A stretch of DNA of 64,000 nt from Bacillus sp. HSf4 (GCF_029537375.1 NZ_CP120679.1:3577501-3641500); one strand, 5' to 3'; counted from the first letter of the stretch, positions 32,741-41,662 are shown. Notes: a model not told the origin generated them from the letters alone. Made by a program: numbers and translations.

Positions 32741-34807
32741 TTATCTTGAAAATGCAGCCGGTACGCCTCCGTCAACCGTCAGCATACACCCAGTTGTTTT
32801 TGCCGCCTTATCCGAAGCAAAATAAGCGATCGCTTCAGCAATGTCAGCGGGATAAATATTGACGGACAGAGCCGTCCGCTTCCGGTAATGCTCCTCAAGA
32901 CGGTCCGGCTCAATCCCGTAAGCGGCCGCCCTTTCTTCACGCCATTTCGAATCCCAGATCGCCGATCCTTGAAGAACGGCATCAGGAAGAACGGAGTTCA
33001 CGCGGATTCCGTACGCTCCGCCTTCGGCGGCGATACACCGCGCCAGATGGACTTCCAGCGCTTTTGCGGAACTGTATGCCGAAGCGTTCCTGCCTGCATA
33101 GACGGAATTTTTGGAGCCGACGAACACCATGGTTCCACCGTTATTTTGTTTTTTCATTTGTTTAAAAGCTTCTCTGGCGACTAAGAAATATCCTGTTCCC
33201 AACACATTCATATTCAGATTCCATTCTTCAAGGCTCGTGTCATCAAGCGGGCTTGATGTGGCAAGCCCCGCATTATTGACAAGAATGTCGATTCCCCCGT
33301 ACTTGAGGACGCTTGTTTTGAAAGCCTGCCGCACTTCCTCTTCTTTCGTCACGTCGAGCCGGACGGCCGCCGCCCGCTCCCCTCCGTACTGTTCATTAAT
33401 CTCCGCCGCCGTTTTTTCTGCACCTTCCTGATTAATATCAGCGACGATGACGTGCGCTCCTTCAGCAGCAAGGCGGCGGCACGTCTCACTGCCGATTCCT
33501 CCAGCTCCTCCCGTCACAAAGGCCGTCTTGCGGGAAAATTCGGCTTCCGGCGGAGCAAGTGTCAGCTTATAAAGTTCAAGCGGCCAATATTCAACATTGT
33601 AGGACTCTTCTTCATGAAGAGAAACAAAGTTTCCAAGGGCTTCCGCCCCTTTCATGACGGCGATCGCCCGATGGTATAAATCCCTGGTCACCTTCGCCAT
33701 CGCCAGGCTTTTTCCGGTTGTGACCATACCGAGTCCCGGGATGAGGATGACGCGCGGCGCCGGTTCAAACATGCGGTCTCCTTCCTGCTTGTTTCGCTCA
33801 AAATAGGCTTTATATTCATCTTTAAATCTGGCGATCTCTGTTTTGATCAATTCAATCAGGCGGTTTGAGTCGTTTTCAGACGGGTTCCACGGGATGTATG
33901 CCGGAACGCGCTTTGTATGAACGAGGTGATCCGGGCAGGCGGCGCCGATTTGTGAAAGCGCCGGAGCATGTTTGCTTGACACGAATTCCAGCACTTCATC
34001 CGAATCGCTCCATGTCAAGAGCAGATTTTTTTGATCACTGACAAGGCCGCGGATAACGGGCATGATGTCTGCAAAGATGCGCTTTCGTTCATCAGCCGGA
34101 AGCGCATCACACGCCTTGCCTCCGAACGGTTGAGTCTCGGCTGACCGCCGTTTAATATACGCTTCCGCTTCCCTGATCACGGCAATTGTCTGATCATAGC
34201 TTTCTTTTGCCGTTTTGCCCCATGTGACAAGACCGTGCTTTTCCATCAGCACAAGCTCCGCATTCGGGTTGTTCTTCACCCCTTGGGCGATCATTTTGGA
34301 TAAAGCAAATCCAGGCCGTACATAAGGAACCCATACAAAACGGCTGCCGAAAATCTCTTCTGCATGCTGCTTCCCGTTTTCAGCGCAGCAAATGCTGATG
34401 ATGGCATCCGGATGTGTGTGGTCCACGTGCGGAAAGGGCAGAAAAGCATGCAAAAGCGTTTCAATCGATGGCCGCGGGTGTCTGCCGTCGATCATGCAAT
34501 GGGATAGATAAGCTGTCATTTCTTCGTCAGTCATATGCTCGCGCTCGATCAGCGGCTGAATGTCCTCGAGTTTCAATCCGGTAAACTGCTCGGCTGTCAT
34601 GGCCGCCAAGTCTGATCCGCTGCCCTTGACCCACATCACATCAATGTCACGGCCGCGAAAATCTTTTTCTACCGTTTTCATCGAAGTATTGCCGCCGCCC
34701 CAGTTGCAAACCGAACGGTCAGAGCCGATCAGGTTGGAGCGGTACACGAGTTCAGCAAGACCGCTGCATTCGGCAGCTTTCTCATCAGACCATAAATATT
34801 CCACCAT
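32741..34807 (-). CDS. rhaEW: Bifunctional rhamnulose-1-phosphate aldolase / lactaldehyde dehydrogenase
   Basis: This is a 688-residue fusion. Residues 1 to about 400 form a class II aldolase/adducin domain with NWGGGNTSMK, HVDHTHPDAI (metal His pair) and KHGLVTWG. Residues from about 425 are a short-chain dehydrogenase with AFVTGGAGGIGSETCRRLA (NAD site), LVNNAGLAT and the YSSAKA catalytic motif. It splits rhamnulose-1-phosphate into DHAP and L-lactaldehyde and oxidises or reduces the latter. The ATG at 34807 has GGAG 8 nt upstream. First gene of the operon; B. subtilis name yuxG. Confidence 0.93.
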   Translation of the reverse strand: MVEYLWSDEKAAECSGLAELVYRSNLIGSDRSVCNWGGGNTSMKTVEKDFRGRDIDVMWVKGSGSDLAAMTAEQFTGLKLEDIQPLIEREHMTDEEMTAYLSHCMIDGRHPRPSIETLLHAFLPFPHVDHTHPDAIISICCAENGKQHAEEIFGSRFVWVPYVRPGFALSKMIAQGVKNNPNAELVLMEKHGLVTWGKTAKESYDQTIAVIREAEAYIKRRSAETQPFGGKACDALPADERKRIFADIMPVIRGLVSDQKNLLLTWSDSDEVLEFVSSKHAPALSQIGAACPDHLVHTKRVPAYIPWNPSENDSNRLIELIKTEIARFKDEYKAYFERNKQEGDRMFEPAPRVILIPGLGMVTTGKSLAMAKVTRDLYHRAIAVMKGAEALGNFVSLHEEESYNVEYWPLELYKLTLAPPEAEFSRKTAFVTGGAGGIGSETCRRLAAEGAHVIVADINQEGAEKTAAEINEQYGGERAAAVRLDVTKEEEVRQAFKTSVLKYGGIDILVNNAGLATSSPLDDTSLEEWNLNMNVLGTGYFLVAREAFKQMKKQNNGGTMVFVGSKNSVYAGRNASAYSSAKALEVHLARCIAAEGGAYGIRVNSVLPDAVLQGSAIWDSKWREERAAAYGIEPDRLEEHYRKRTALSVNIYPADIAEAIAYFASDKAAKTTGCMLTVDGGVPAAFSR

Positions 34808-34878
34808 ATCAATCACTCCGTTTTTGTTTGTTTACTTTTGAATATTTTTGTTTTTAGAGTATCATATATTGATTTATT

Positions 34879-34901
34879 TTGTAAGCGTTTTTTTTAACGC
34901 T
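34879..34901. promoter_or_regulatory. cre-like site and dyad upstream of the rhamnose operon
   Basis: TTGTAAGCGTTTTTT (34879-34893) matches the cre pattern except near its end. AGCGTT (34884-34889) and AACGCT (34896-34901) form an inverted repeat around six Ts. Lying about 75-95 nt upstream of rhaEW, these may bind CcpA and the DeoR-type RhaR. Confidence 0.5.
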
Positions 34902-35054
34902 CGATTTTGTTAAACAAGGAACAACATATCATAATTTATATTTCCGTAAGAAAATAGAATTATTTTACATGGTATATATTGTAATCTATCATTACTTATA
35001 GTAACCTTGCATAGACCACACCAAAGACGTGTGGAAAATAAGGAGGTTTTAAAC

Positions 35055-35576
35055 ATGAAAATTGCTGTCAGACTGCTCGCTTTTCTCAGCCTATTCGGTC
35101 TCGTGCTGTTCGGAAGCGTCCAACACAGCGCACAGGCTAAAGAGGGGAACAAGAAGATTTCACATTATCAAGTACTTACTCAAGATGAAGATGGCACACA
35201 GACGGCCGTTAGTTTTAACAACAAAATCGCATTTGACCAATATGTCAAACAGCATCCCGTAAAACCGAAACACAAATTTTTCCCGGCAGACCGGATTTAC
35301 AGTACGCTTTATGAAAACATCAACGGAGGAGGATGGTCCATTCAGGCATATGCCAATGTCATGACCAACCTTGCCGGAAACGCCAATGATGCCGTTTCAT
35401 CTGTCAGAACCCATCCTCACGGCAATTACACATATGTTTACATCGATGCCAATGGCGGCGGCAATGCCCTTGCGCTCGCCAACACCGGCGGTCTGTATAA
35501 TCTGCTGGGGCCGGTCGGCGACGGATCGAGAACGTGGAATGATGAAGTGTCTTCCGTCCTGGTCAGATCGAATTGA
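35055..35576 (+). CDS. Secreted beta/gamma-crystallin-like protein (inhibitor I36-like)
   Basis: This 173-residue protein has a signal peptide (residues 1-30, FLSLFGLVLFGSVQHSAQA), a short propeptide-like stretch and one beta/gamma-crystallin domain. Its two Greek-key halves carry the calcium-binding signature N/D-x-x-S-S twice: NDAVSSV near residue 115 and NDEVSSV near residue 165. YENINGGGWSIQAY and YVYIDANGGGNAL are the matching strands. The fold is shared with Streptomyces metalloprotease inhibitors. It may be a Ca-binding wall-side protein or protease inhibitor. ATG with AAGGAGG. The 237-nt upstream region contains a CCACAC/GTGTGG dyad near 35017. Confidence 0.75.
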   Translation: MKIAVRLLAFLSLFGLVLFGSVQHSAQAKEGNKKISHYQVLTQDEDGTQTAVSFNNKIAFDQYVKQHPVKPKHKFFPADRIYSTLYENINGGGWSIQAYANVMTNLAGNANDAVSSVRTHPHGNYTYVYIDANGGGNALALANTGGLYNLLGPVGDGSRTWNDEVSSVLVRSN

Positions 35577-35638
35577 TCTAAAGACGGGCATGTAAAGAAG
35601 ACCAAGCAGCCAAAATAAAAAAATTGAAATTCGCGGAA

Positions 35639-35668
35639 AGCGCTGACATTCTTGTCAGTGCTTTTTTT
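35639..35668 (+). terminator. Terminator of the crystallin-like gene
   Basis: AGCGCTGACA (35639-35648) pairs with TGTCAGTGCT (35653-35662) with one G-T pair, followed by TTTTTT. Clear intrinsic terminator. Confidence 0.8.
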
Positions 35669-35777
35669 GCCGCCAGCCGTTAGCTCGGCAGAAGACATTC
35701 GGCTGCATAAGGCTCTTGAAATCCTCCTTTTCATTTTTTAATATATAAATTCATGTTTTTAAAGAGGAGGGATAGCG

Positions 35778-36977
35778 ATGAACAGAAAACACAACACACC
35801 AGTCAAACTGATCATCATGATTTTTATGATCTGCACGTTTTCCATCGGCTTTACGGAATACGTTGTGATGGGCATATTAACCTCTATTTCAAACGATCTC
35901 TCTATCCCGATTTCTTCCACCGGCCTTTTGGTCACGGCTTATGCGGGAAGCGTTTGTCTGACGGGGCCGATCGTGACGATCTTATCGGTGAAACTGCCGC
36001 GCAAACCGGTATTGCTGGGCTTGATGGGGATTTTTATAATAGCCAATACACTCAGTATATTTGCGCCAAATTTCACCGTTTTATTGATATCCAGAATTTT
36101 ATCCGCATCCATCCATGGCGCATTTTTTGCGACGACAATGGTATTCGTCAGCGAAATGGTGCCGCCTGAAAAACGCGCTGCCGCCGCAGCCTCCATGAAT
36201 GGCGGCTTGACCATCGCACTGATGCTGGGCGTTCCTTTCGGTTCTTTTTTGGGCGACCTTTTCAACTGGCGGGTTGTTTTTGCGATGGTCGCATGCCTCG
36301 GGTTGATCGGTTTTATCGGCATTCTTATGACCGTGCCGCACAGAAAGCCAAAAGTAGTGCCAAAACTGATCCACGAATGGGGTGTGTTTAAAAATAAACA
36401 GGTTCTCTTTTCTTTTGCCATTACGATCTTCGGCTATTCAGGCGTTTTCATCGCGTATACGTTTATCGAACCGATGCTGAGGCACTCAGCCGGCTTTGGG
36501 AGCCTTGGGATTACCGCTTCCCTTTTTGCTTATGGCTTTGGCGGTGTCGTCGGCAATTTCTATGCGGGGAAAGTTCCGTTTCATTTATTAACCCGCACGA
36601 TGATCGGCGTGATGATCGCATTGATGTCGATCCTTGCCGTCTTTCCTTTTGTAACCGGACATCCGGCCGGCGCCATCATCGTTACCTTTTTATTCGGGGC
36701 AGGTGCCTTTGGAACGGTGCCGCTGTTGCAAACAAAAGTCGTGGCCGCGTCCGAATACGGAACAACGATTGCCACTTCTGTCAGCATTGCGGCTTTTAAT
36801 TTGGCCAATGCGCTTGGGGCATGGATCGGCGGACTCATTCTCAATGCGTCCGGCTATTACACATACCTTGCCACAGGCGGTGCGCTGATGACCTTATGCG
36901 GCCTGATGCTGACGATGTTTGCTTATGCGTCTGAAAAAAGACAGACGAAAGCGATGTGGGAAACAGAGCGAATGTGA
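35778..36977 (+). CDS. MFS transporter, AraJ/YdhP-like DHA1 family
   Basis: This 399-residue protein has 12 predicted helices. The opening FSIGFTEYVVMGILTSISNDLSI is characteristic of the AraJ/NepI-like drug:H+ antiporter subgroup, followed by HGAFFATTMVFVSEMVPPEKRA and GVPFGSFLGDLFNWR (motif C). It should export a small molecule against protons; the substrate is unknown. It is not obviously part of the pulcherrimin cluster, though it shares a terminator with yvmA. Confidence 0.85.
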   Translation: MNRKHNTPVKLIIMIFMICTFSIGFTEYVVMGILTSISNDLSIPISSTGLLVTAYAGSVCLTGPIVTILSVKLPRKPVLLGLMGIFIIANTLSIFAPNFTVLLISRILSASIHGAFFATTMVFVSEMVPPEKRAAAAASMNGGLTIALMLGVPFGSFLGDLFNWRVVFAMVACLGLIGFIGILMTVPHRKPKVVPKLIHEWGVFKNKQVLFSFAITIFGYSGVFIAYTFIEPMLRHSAGFGSLGITASLFAYGFGGVVGNFYAGKVPFHLLTRTMIGVMIALMSILAVFPFVTGHPAGAIIVTFLFGAGAFGTVPLLQTKVVAASEYGTTIATSVSIAAFNLANALGAWIGGLILNASGYYTYLATGGALMTLCGLMLTMFAYASEKRQTKAMWETERM

Positions 36978-36980
36978 CAA

Positions 36981-37015
36981 AAAAAGCTGCCAGACTCATG
37001 ATCTGGCAGCTTTTT
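36981..37015. terminator. Bidirectional terminator between convergent MFS genes
   Basis: AAAAAGCTGCCAGA (36981-36994) and TCTGGCAGCTTTTT (37002-37015) form a 14-bp perfect stem usable in both directions. The yvmA stop codon lies in the loop. Confidence 0.88.
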
Positions 37016-38219
37016 CATGCTGTTTTGTTGTGTTTGTTTGCCGCGTTTTCAGCACAGCCATCAACATCACCAGACTGACGGCCGCATATGCGATTCCGAA
37101 ACAGCCAAATACAAAAACCGATGACAGCCTTTCTAAAAAAATCCCCGACAGGACAGGTCCTGCGGCCATACCCGTATATCTGATAAAATTAAACAGCCCC
37201 ATCGCACTGCCTCTGCTTTCCTCAAATTCGTTCGTCATCATCGTCGAGAACAGCGGCGGGATGAGCCCCATTGTGATGCCGAAAAGGACCAGGGCGACGG
37301 ACATGAAAACAAGTGAGAACGTATGCGTAAAGCCGAAAAACACGATGCCTCCGGCCGCCGTTAAATTGCCGTACAAAAACAGGCGTCCGAGCTTTACTTT
37401 CTTTTGAATCGATTTGAACAGTATGCTGCCGACAATCGTGCTGACCGCTACCGGCAAATAAAGAAGACCGACGATGTTCAGATCAAGGTGATACCTGTCC
37501 GTTAATAAAATCGGCAAATAAACGATGATGGAGAAATAAATGAAAAAAATGAAAAAGCTTAAAATGAGAATCGCGTTCCCCGTCCTGTTTTTGAATATGT
37601 CCCTGTAGTGTGACAATAGTTTGTTTACGGTCAGGTTCGTCTTCTTTCTTCCGTTCTCCCGCGGAAAGAAAAACGCGTTCGCCAAAAACAAAATGACGGA
37701 CAGCACGGCCAAAAACCAAAAAATACCCGGATAGTTAAAGCGTTCGCCGATGAAGCCGCCCAGAATCGGCGCCGCTGCGGGCGCTACGGAAAGCAGCATT
37801 TGATAAGTACCCATTGCACTGCCCCGCTTCGTTCCTTCAAACAATCGGCCGATCGTCGTGGCTGCGACGAGAGGAAGCGCTGCCGTCCCGACAGCCTGAA
37901 GCACCCTGAAGATAAGAAACGAAGTAAAATCCTGAGCGGCGGCACAGCCGATCGTGGCGATGACGGTCAGGATAATGCTTGCGATCACAACAAACCTCGC
38001 ACCTTTAAAATCGACAAGCGAGCCAAGAATGATCTGCATCACCGCTGTAATGAAAATAAATAGGGAAACGGACAAATTCACCATCGCAACCGAAACGTGA
38101 AACGAATCTCTAATCAAAGGAATGATAGGTGAATAAATATTTTGATTTAATGAAGCAAAAAACGCGCTCATACACACTAAATACAAGACAAAAGAAGAAT
38201 TTAATTTCAAGGGTTTCAT
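36996..38219 (-). CDS. yvmA: Pulcherriminic acid exporter-type MFS transporter YvmA
   Basis: This 407-residue protein has 12 helices and DHA1-type motifs (GSLVDFKGARFVVIAS, QMLLSVAPAAAPILGGFIGERFNYP). It is divergent from the cyclodipeptide synthase operon and shares its operator type. In Bacillus, YvmA is linked to transport of pulcherriminic acid. ATG at 38219 with AGGCGG at 7 nt; an in-frame ATG at 38258 adds 13 unlikely residues. Its promoter region carries GTTTACCAGTTAAC, so it should be repressed by YvmB. Confidence 0.88.
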   Translation of the reverse strand: MKPLKLNSSFVLYLVCMSAFFASLNQNIYSPIIPLIRDSFHVSVAMVNLSVSLFIFITAVMQIILGSLVDFKGARFVVIASIILTVIATIGCAAAQDFTSFLIFRVLQAVGTAALPLVAATTIGRLFEGTKRGSAMGTYQMLLSVAPAAAPILGGFIGERFNYPGIFWFLAVLSVILFLANAFFFPRENGRKKTNLTVNKLLSHYRDIFKNRTGNAILILSFFIFFIYFSIIVYLPILLTDRYHLDLNIVGLLYLPVAVSTIVGSILFKSIQKKVKLGRLFLYGNLTAAGGIVFFGFTHTFSLVFMSVALVLFGITMGLIPPLFSTMMTNEFEESRGSAMGLFNFIRYTGMAAGPVLSGIFLERLSSVFVFGCFGIAYAAVSLVMLMAVLKTRQTNTTKQHEKAARS

Positions 38220-38281
38220 TTGAAAACCGCCTGCCTTATTTTGTTTATTCGTGAACAATATGATCTTCTTTCACAACTTTT

Positions 38282-38295
38282 GTTTACCAGTTAAC
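38282..38295. promoter_or_regulatory. YvmB-type operator upstream of yvmA
   Basis: GTTTACCAGTTAAC is a near-perfect dyad identical to one copy upstream of yvmB and close to the yvmC copy. It is 62 nt upstream of the yvmA start codon. Confidence 0.75.
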
Positions 38296-38501
38296 AAAAT
38301 TAATTGTAACCTCCCCAATAATAAATGTCAACGATGGGATTTTTAACAATTTTTACGTCTATTTACATACCTTTTATATTTGCGTCCTCTTCAAGCGAAG
38401 ACACCTTGAATCATGAAGAATCCCGCTTTACATCTAATTACATATGCTCAGTTTCAATGAGGTATATTGCGAATATTTTCATATTTTTGCATAGAATCGT
38501 G

Positions 38502-38530
38502 TTGACACTTGGAAAAGTTAGGGATAAAAT
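38502..38530 (+). promoter_or_regulatory. SigA promoter of yvmC-cypX
   Basis: TTGACA (38502-38507), a 17-nt spacer and TAAAAT (38525-38530) make a near-consensus SigA promoter. Start of transcription is expected near 38537, giving an untranslated leader of about 160 nt. Confidence 0.8.
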
Positions 38531-38537
38531 GACTATT

Positions 38538-38551
38538 GTTTACTAGTAAAC
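38538..38551. promoter_or_regulatory. YvmB-type operator at the yvmC start site
   Basis: GTTTACTAGTAAAC is a perfect palindrome that begins right after the predicted transcription start. A MarR dimer bound here would block initiation or early elongation. Confidence 0.78.
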
Positions 38552-38555
38552 CTTT

Positions 38556-38687
38556 ATGTTTCACTTGAACAAATGTCCATACCCCCACACTTTCTTCATG
38601 ACTTACGCCGAAACGAAATCAGCCTATTCCCAGCTCGATCAGCCGTATGACGATGCATCATTGATTTTAAAATCTTATATCCGCTAA
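38556..38687 (+). CDS. Possible 43-codon leader ORF before yvmC
   Basis: An open frame from ATG 38556 ([14 protein letters not shown], then [20 protein letters not shown]) ends with TAA at 38685, inside the yvmC ribosome-binding site TAAGGAGG. It has no Shine-Dalgarno and no recognised family, so it may be chance or a remnant. An inner ATG lies at 38598. Confidence 0.22.
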   Translation: MFHLNKCPYPHTFFMTYAETKSAYSQLDQPYDDASLILKSYIR

Positions 38688-38698
38688 GGAGGAAATCA

Positions 38699-39448
38699 AT
38701 GACAGAGCTTATGGTTGAGAGCAAGCACAGCTTATTCAAAACAGAGACGCTGTCTCAAAACTGCCATGAAATATTGACGCGCCGCCGCCATGTTTTAATT
38801 GGGATCAGCCCTTTTAACAGCCGATTCTCTGACGACTATATATACCGTCTCATCGGCTGGGCGCTCGATGAATTTCAAGATGTTTCCGTCCTTCTGGCGG
38901 GTAAGGAAGCCGCCAACCTCCTTGAAGCGCTCGGCACTCCAAAAGGAAAAGCCGAACGAAAGGTGAGAAAAGAGGTCTCCCGAAACAGAAGATTTGCTGA
39001 AAGAGCGCTCGTGGCGCACGGCGGAAACCCGGAAGCGATCCATACATTCTCGGATTTTGCAGAACAGACCGCATACATTAGCCTGCGTCAGGAAGTTGAG
39101 CACGCCTTTAGCGAGCAGCCGCATTTCCGCCAGGCATGCTTGGACATGTCCCATGCGGCGATCCTTGGACGAGCCCGCGGGACTCAGCTTGCCATTGGAG
39201 ATGTGAATGACGCCATGCTGAATCTTGCAGTTGAATACGTCATTGCCGAGCTTCCGTTTTTCATCGGCGCTCCGGATATTTTAGGCGTGGAAGAAACACT
39301 TCTTGCTTACCACCGGCCCTGGAAGCTGGGTGAACGGATTTCAAGAAATGAATTTGCCGTCAGAATGCGCCCGAATCAAGGGTATCTGATGGTTTCCGAA
39401 CCGGACGGCAGCATGGAATCTAAAAACATGCAGGAGGAACGAGTATGA
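38699..39448 (+). CDS. yvmC: Cyclodipeptide synthase (cyclo-Leu-Leu), YvmC
   Basis: This 249-residue CDPS uses two aminoacyl-tRNAs to make a cyclodipeptide, in this family cyclo(L-Leu-L-Leu). The catalytic serine is Ser37 (IGISPFNS), with Tyr180, Glu184 ([11 protein letters not shown]) and Tyr204 ([12 protein letters not shown]) as expected from AlbC and YvmC. A basic patch [18 protein letters not shown] at about 84-101 binds tRNA. ATG with AAGGAGG. It overlaps cypX by ATGA. From memory it is clearly diverged from the crystallised B. licheniformis YvmC. Confidence 0.95.
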   Translation: MTELMVESKHSLFKTETLSQNCHEILTRRRHVLIGISPFNSRFSDDYIYRLIGWALDEFQDVSVLLAGKEAANLLEALGTPKGKAERKVRKEVSRNRRFAERALVAHGGNPEAIHTFSDFAEQTAYISLRQEVEHAFSEQPHFRQACLDMSHAAILGRARGTQLAIGDVNDAMLNLAVEYVIAELPFFIGAPDILGVEETLLAYHRPWKLGERISRNEFAVRMRPNQGYLMVSEPDGSMESKNMQEERV

Positions 39449-40665
39449 ATCAATCGCTTAAAACATTCAGCGTGTTGTCTGAACAATACCATGAGGATCC
39501 GTACAAATATTTCTCATACCTTCGCGAATCAGATCCCGTGCATTATGAAGAATCGCTTGACAGCTATTTCATCAGCCGATATCAGGATGTCCGCCACGTG
39601 CTTCAGAATCAGGACGTCTTTACGACGAAATCGCTCGCCAAACGGGCGGAGCCTGTGATGCGCGGACCTGTACTGGCGCAGATGAAAGGCAAAGAACATG
39701 CGGCGAAACGCAGAATTGTGCTGCGCCGTTTTATGGGCAAATCCCTTGATCACCTTACTCCGCTCATCAAAGAGAACGCCGAAAGGCTTTTGGCGCCGCA
39801 TTTGGACAAAGGGCGGATCGACCTTGTCAACGATTTTGGCAAAACCTTCGCTGTTTGCGTCACAATGGACATTTTAGGTTTGGACAAGACTGATCATAAA
39901 ACGGTCAGACATTGGCACAGCGGGGTCGCCGATTTCATCACCAGTTTGAATCAGTCGCCGGAAGACCGCAAGCATTCCCTGACTTGCAGCGAACAGCTTG
40001 CTGAATATTTGAATCCAATCATCGCGGAAAGGCGCGAAAATCCCGGACAAGATTTAATATCCATTCTCTGTACTTCAGATTACGAAGGTGTGGCCATGTC
40101 GGACAGGGATATCCGCGCGCTGATCCTCAACATCCTGCTTGCCGCTACAGAACCGGCTGACAAGACGCTCGCGCTGATGATCTACCATTTGCTGCACCAT
40201 CCCGAGCAAATGGACGCTGTCCTTTTAGACCGTACACTTTTGCCGAAAGCGATTGCCGAGACATTGCGCTATAAGCCGCCGGTTCAGCTGATACCGCGGC
40301 AGTTGTCTCAAGACGCGGAAATCGGCGGTGTCAAACTGAAGGAAGGAACGACTGTATTCTGTATGATCGGCGCCGCCAACCGCGATCCTGAGGCATTTGA
40401 ACGGCCGGATGAATTCAACATCCACCGCGGCGATCTTGATATCAAAAGCGCATTCAGCGGCGCGGCCCGGCATCTCGCATTTGGTTCAGGCGTCCACAAT
40501 TGTGTAGGAGCCGGTTTTGCCAAGACGGAAATCGAGATTGTCGCAAACATCGTCCTGGACCATATGCGGAACATTAAGCTGGAGAAAGACTTCGTTTACC
40601 GCGAGACAGGTCTGTATACGCGCGGCCCCGTCTCACTTCGAATATTGTTTGATCAAAAACGTTAG
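39445..40665 (+). CDS. cypX: Cytochrome P450 CypX, pulcherriminic acid synthase
   Basis: This 406-residue soluble P450 has the heme-binding loop [17 protein letters not shown] (Cys near residue 353), the ExxR helix ETLRYKPP and an I-helix [17 protein letters not shown]. It oxidises cyclo(Leu-Leu) to pulcherriminic acid, which chelates iron to form pulcherrimin. Start ATG overlaps the yvmC stop, so the two are translated together. Its terminator hairpin lies inside the end of the convergent gene. Confidence 0.94.
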   Translation: MNQSLKTFSVLSEQYHEDPYKYFSYLRESDPVHYEESLDSYFISRYQDVRHVLQNQDVFTTKSLAKRAEPVMRGPVLAQMKGKEHAAKRRIVLRRFMGKSLDHLTPLIKENAERLLAPHLDKGRIDLVNDFGKTFAVCVTMDILGLDKTDHKTVRHWHSGVADFITSLNQSPEDRKHSLTCSEQLAEYLNPIIAERRENPGQDLISILCTSDYEGVAMSDRDIRALILNILLAATEPADKTLALMIYHLLHHPEQMDAVLLDRTLLPKAIAETLRYKPPVQLIPRQLSQDAEIGGVKLKEGTTVFCMIGAANRDPEAFERPDEFNIHRGDLDIKSAFSGAARHLAFGSGVHNCVGAGFAKTEIEIVANIVLDHMRNIKLEKDFVYRETGLYTRGPVSLRILFDQKR

Positions 40666-40666
40666 C

Positions 40667-41107
40667 TTATGACAAGGCCTCCCCCTCCCACGGGGAGGCT
40701 TTCCCTTCATTTATACTGGCCATCCCGGCAAAACCGCCTCCTCCTTCCATTACCTTTGAGAGTTCATGGCAGGAAATGATTTGATGATTGTCCAGCTTGA
40801 AAATGGCGATTAATTCGATCTTCCCGCTGCTTCCATCCTTTTTGGCGACCTCGACCATATATCTCAATGTTGCACTTTGTAGATCCTCATCAAATAAAAA
40901 TAGCTGAAAAGGTGAAACCGATATCGAACGGGTCACTTCCTTTAATGTCAGCATGTGCTCTGTCAATTCGCCAAGATCCATTTTTTTGCCGTCTGTCACT
41001 TGAACATAGCCGCTGCTGAAGTACGCAGGAATCTTTTCAATATTCATTTCTGAAACGATATCTTGATACATTCGGCTTAAAAATTGTTTTGCTTCTTCTC
41101 TATTCAT
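40667..41107 (-). CDS. NTF2/SnoaL-like small protein downstream of yvmB
   Basis: This 146-residue protein begins MNREEAKQFLSRMYQDIVSE. It has a helix-then-sheet pattern with YFSSGYVQVTDGKKMDLGEL and VAKKDGSSGKIELIAIFKLDNHQIISCHEL, typical of SnoaL/NTF2-like folds that bind or convert small hydrophobic molecules. ATG at 41107 with GAGAGG at 7 nt. It lies 19 nt after yvmB on the same strand, so it should share the autoregulated yvmB promoter. A role in pulcherrimin metabolism is possible but unproven. Confidence 0.7.
   Translation of the reverse strand: MNREEAKQFLSRMYQDIVSEMNIEKIPAYFSSGYVQVTDGKKMDLGELTEHMLTLKEVTRSISVSPFQLFLFDEDLQSATLRYMVEVAKKDGSSGKIELIAIFKLDNHQIISCHELSKVMEGGGGFAGMASINEGKASPWEGEALS
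40677..40699. terminator. Terminator of cypX inside the convergent gene
   Basis: GCCTCCCC (40677-40684) pairs with GGGGAGGC (40692-40699), followed by TTTCCCTT. The stem encodes the C-terminal residues of the convergent NTF2-like protein. Confidence 0.65.
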
Positions 41108-41126
41108 CAGAATACCTCTCTCGCTG

Positions 41127-41609
41127 TCAGATGTGTTTTGCCCATTCATATAAAAAGCGGATGACCGTTTGCAGCTCAGATTCTGAGAACTGCGCAAACA
41201 GACTGCTGTAGCGCTGTTTGGCGATTTCATGCATGCGGTCATGGACACGAGCCAGCTTTTTTCCTTCCTCTGTTAATGTGTAATATAATTCTTTGTTGTT
41301 GTTTGGTTTTTTGTGCGACTCGATCATGTTGTGCTTCATCAGAACATTGACGGCTTTTGTAATGGCCGCCTTTGACACATGCAATTGTGCGGCAAGTAAA
41401 GCATTGTTGACCTGGGTTTCGCTCTCATTGATGATCGAGACGATGTGAAGCTGTGTCAGCGTCCAATTCTTGTGCATCCCTTCATCATTTTGAAAAGCTT
41501 CCTTCGCAAGCGTCTGCTGTTCGTGCTGAGCCCGCTTTTCCCTTTTCAGGATAAATTCCTGTACGGCTTGAAATGCCTGTTCATATGTGCTGTTTTCCAC
41601 TCTTTTCAT
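41127..41609 (-). CDS. yvmB: MarR-family repressor of the pulcherrimin genes, YvmB
   Basis: This 160-residue winged-helix regulator has LNNALLAAQLHVSKAAITKAVNVLMKHNMIE as the recognition helix region and KELYYTLTEEGKKLARVHDRM as the wing. In Bacillus, YvmB (also called PchR) represses yvmC-cypX and yvmA. Two palindromes just upstream of its own start suggest autorepression. It is followed by the NTF2-like gene in the same transcript. Confidence 0.88.
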   Translation of the reverse strand: MKRVENSTYEQAFQAVQEFILKREKRAQHEQQTLAKEAFQNDEGMHKNWTLTQLHIVSIINESETQVNNALLAAQLHVSKAAITKAVNVLMKHNMIESHKKPNNNKELYYTLTEEGKKLARVHDRMHEIAKQRYSSLFAQFSESELQTVIRFLYEWAKHI

Positions 41610-41625
41610 TTCCTTTCTCTTTATC

Positions 41626-41639
41626 GTTAACCGGTTAAC
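41626..41639. promoter_or_regulatory. YvmB-type operator 1 upstream of yvmB
   Basis: GTTAACCGGTTAAC is a perfect palindrome 16 nt before the yvmB start codon and shares the GTTnACnnGTnAAC frame of the other sites. Confidence 0.75.
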
Positions 41640-41648
41640 TATTTTATA

Positions 41649-41662
41649 GTTTACCAGTTAAC
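41649..41662. promoter_or_regulatory. YvmB-type operator 2 upstream of yvmB
   Basis: GTTTACCAGTTAAC, identical to the copy upstream of yvmA, lies 23 nt from operator 1 (about two helical turns, start to start), suitable for cooperative binding. Confidence 0.72.
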
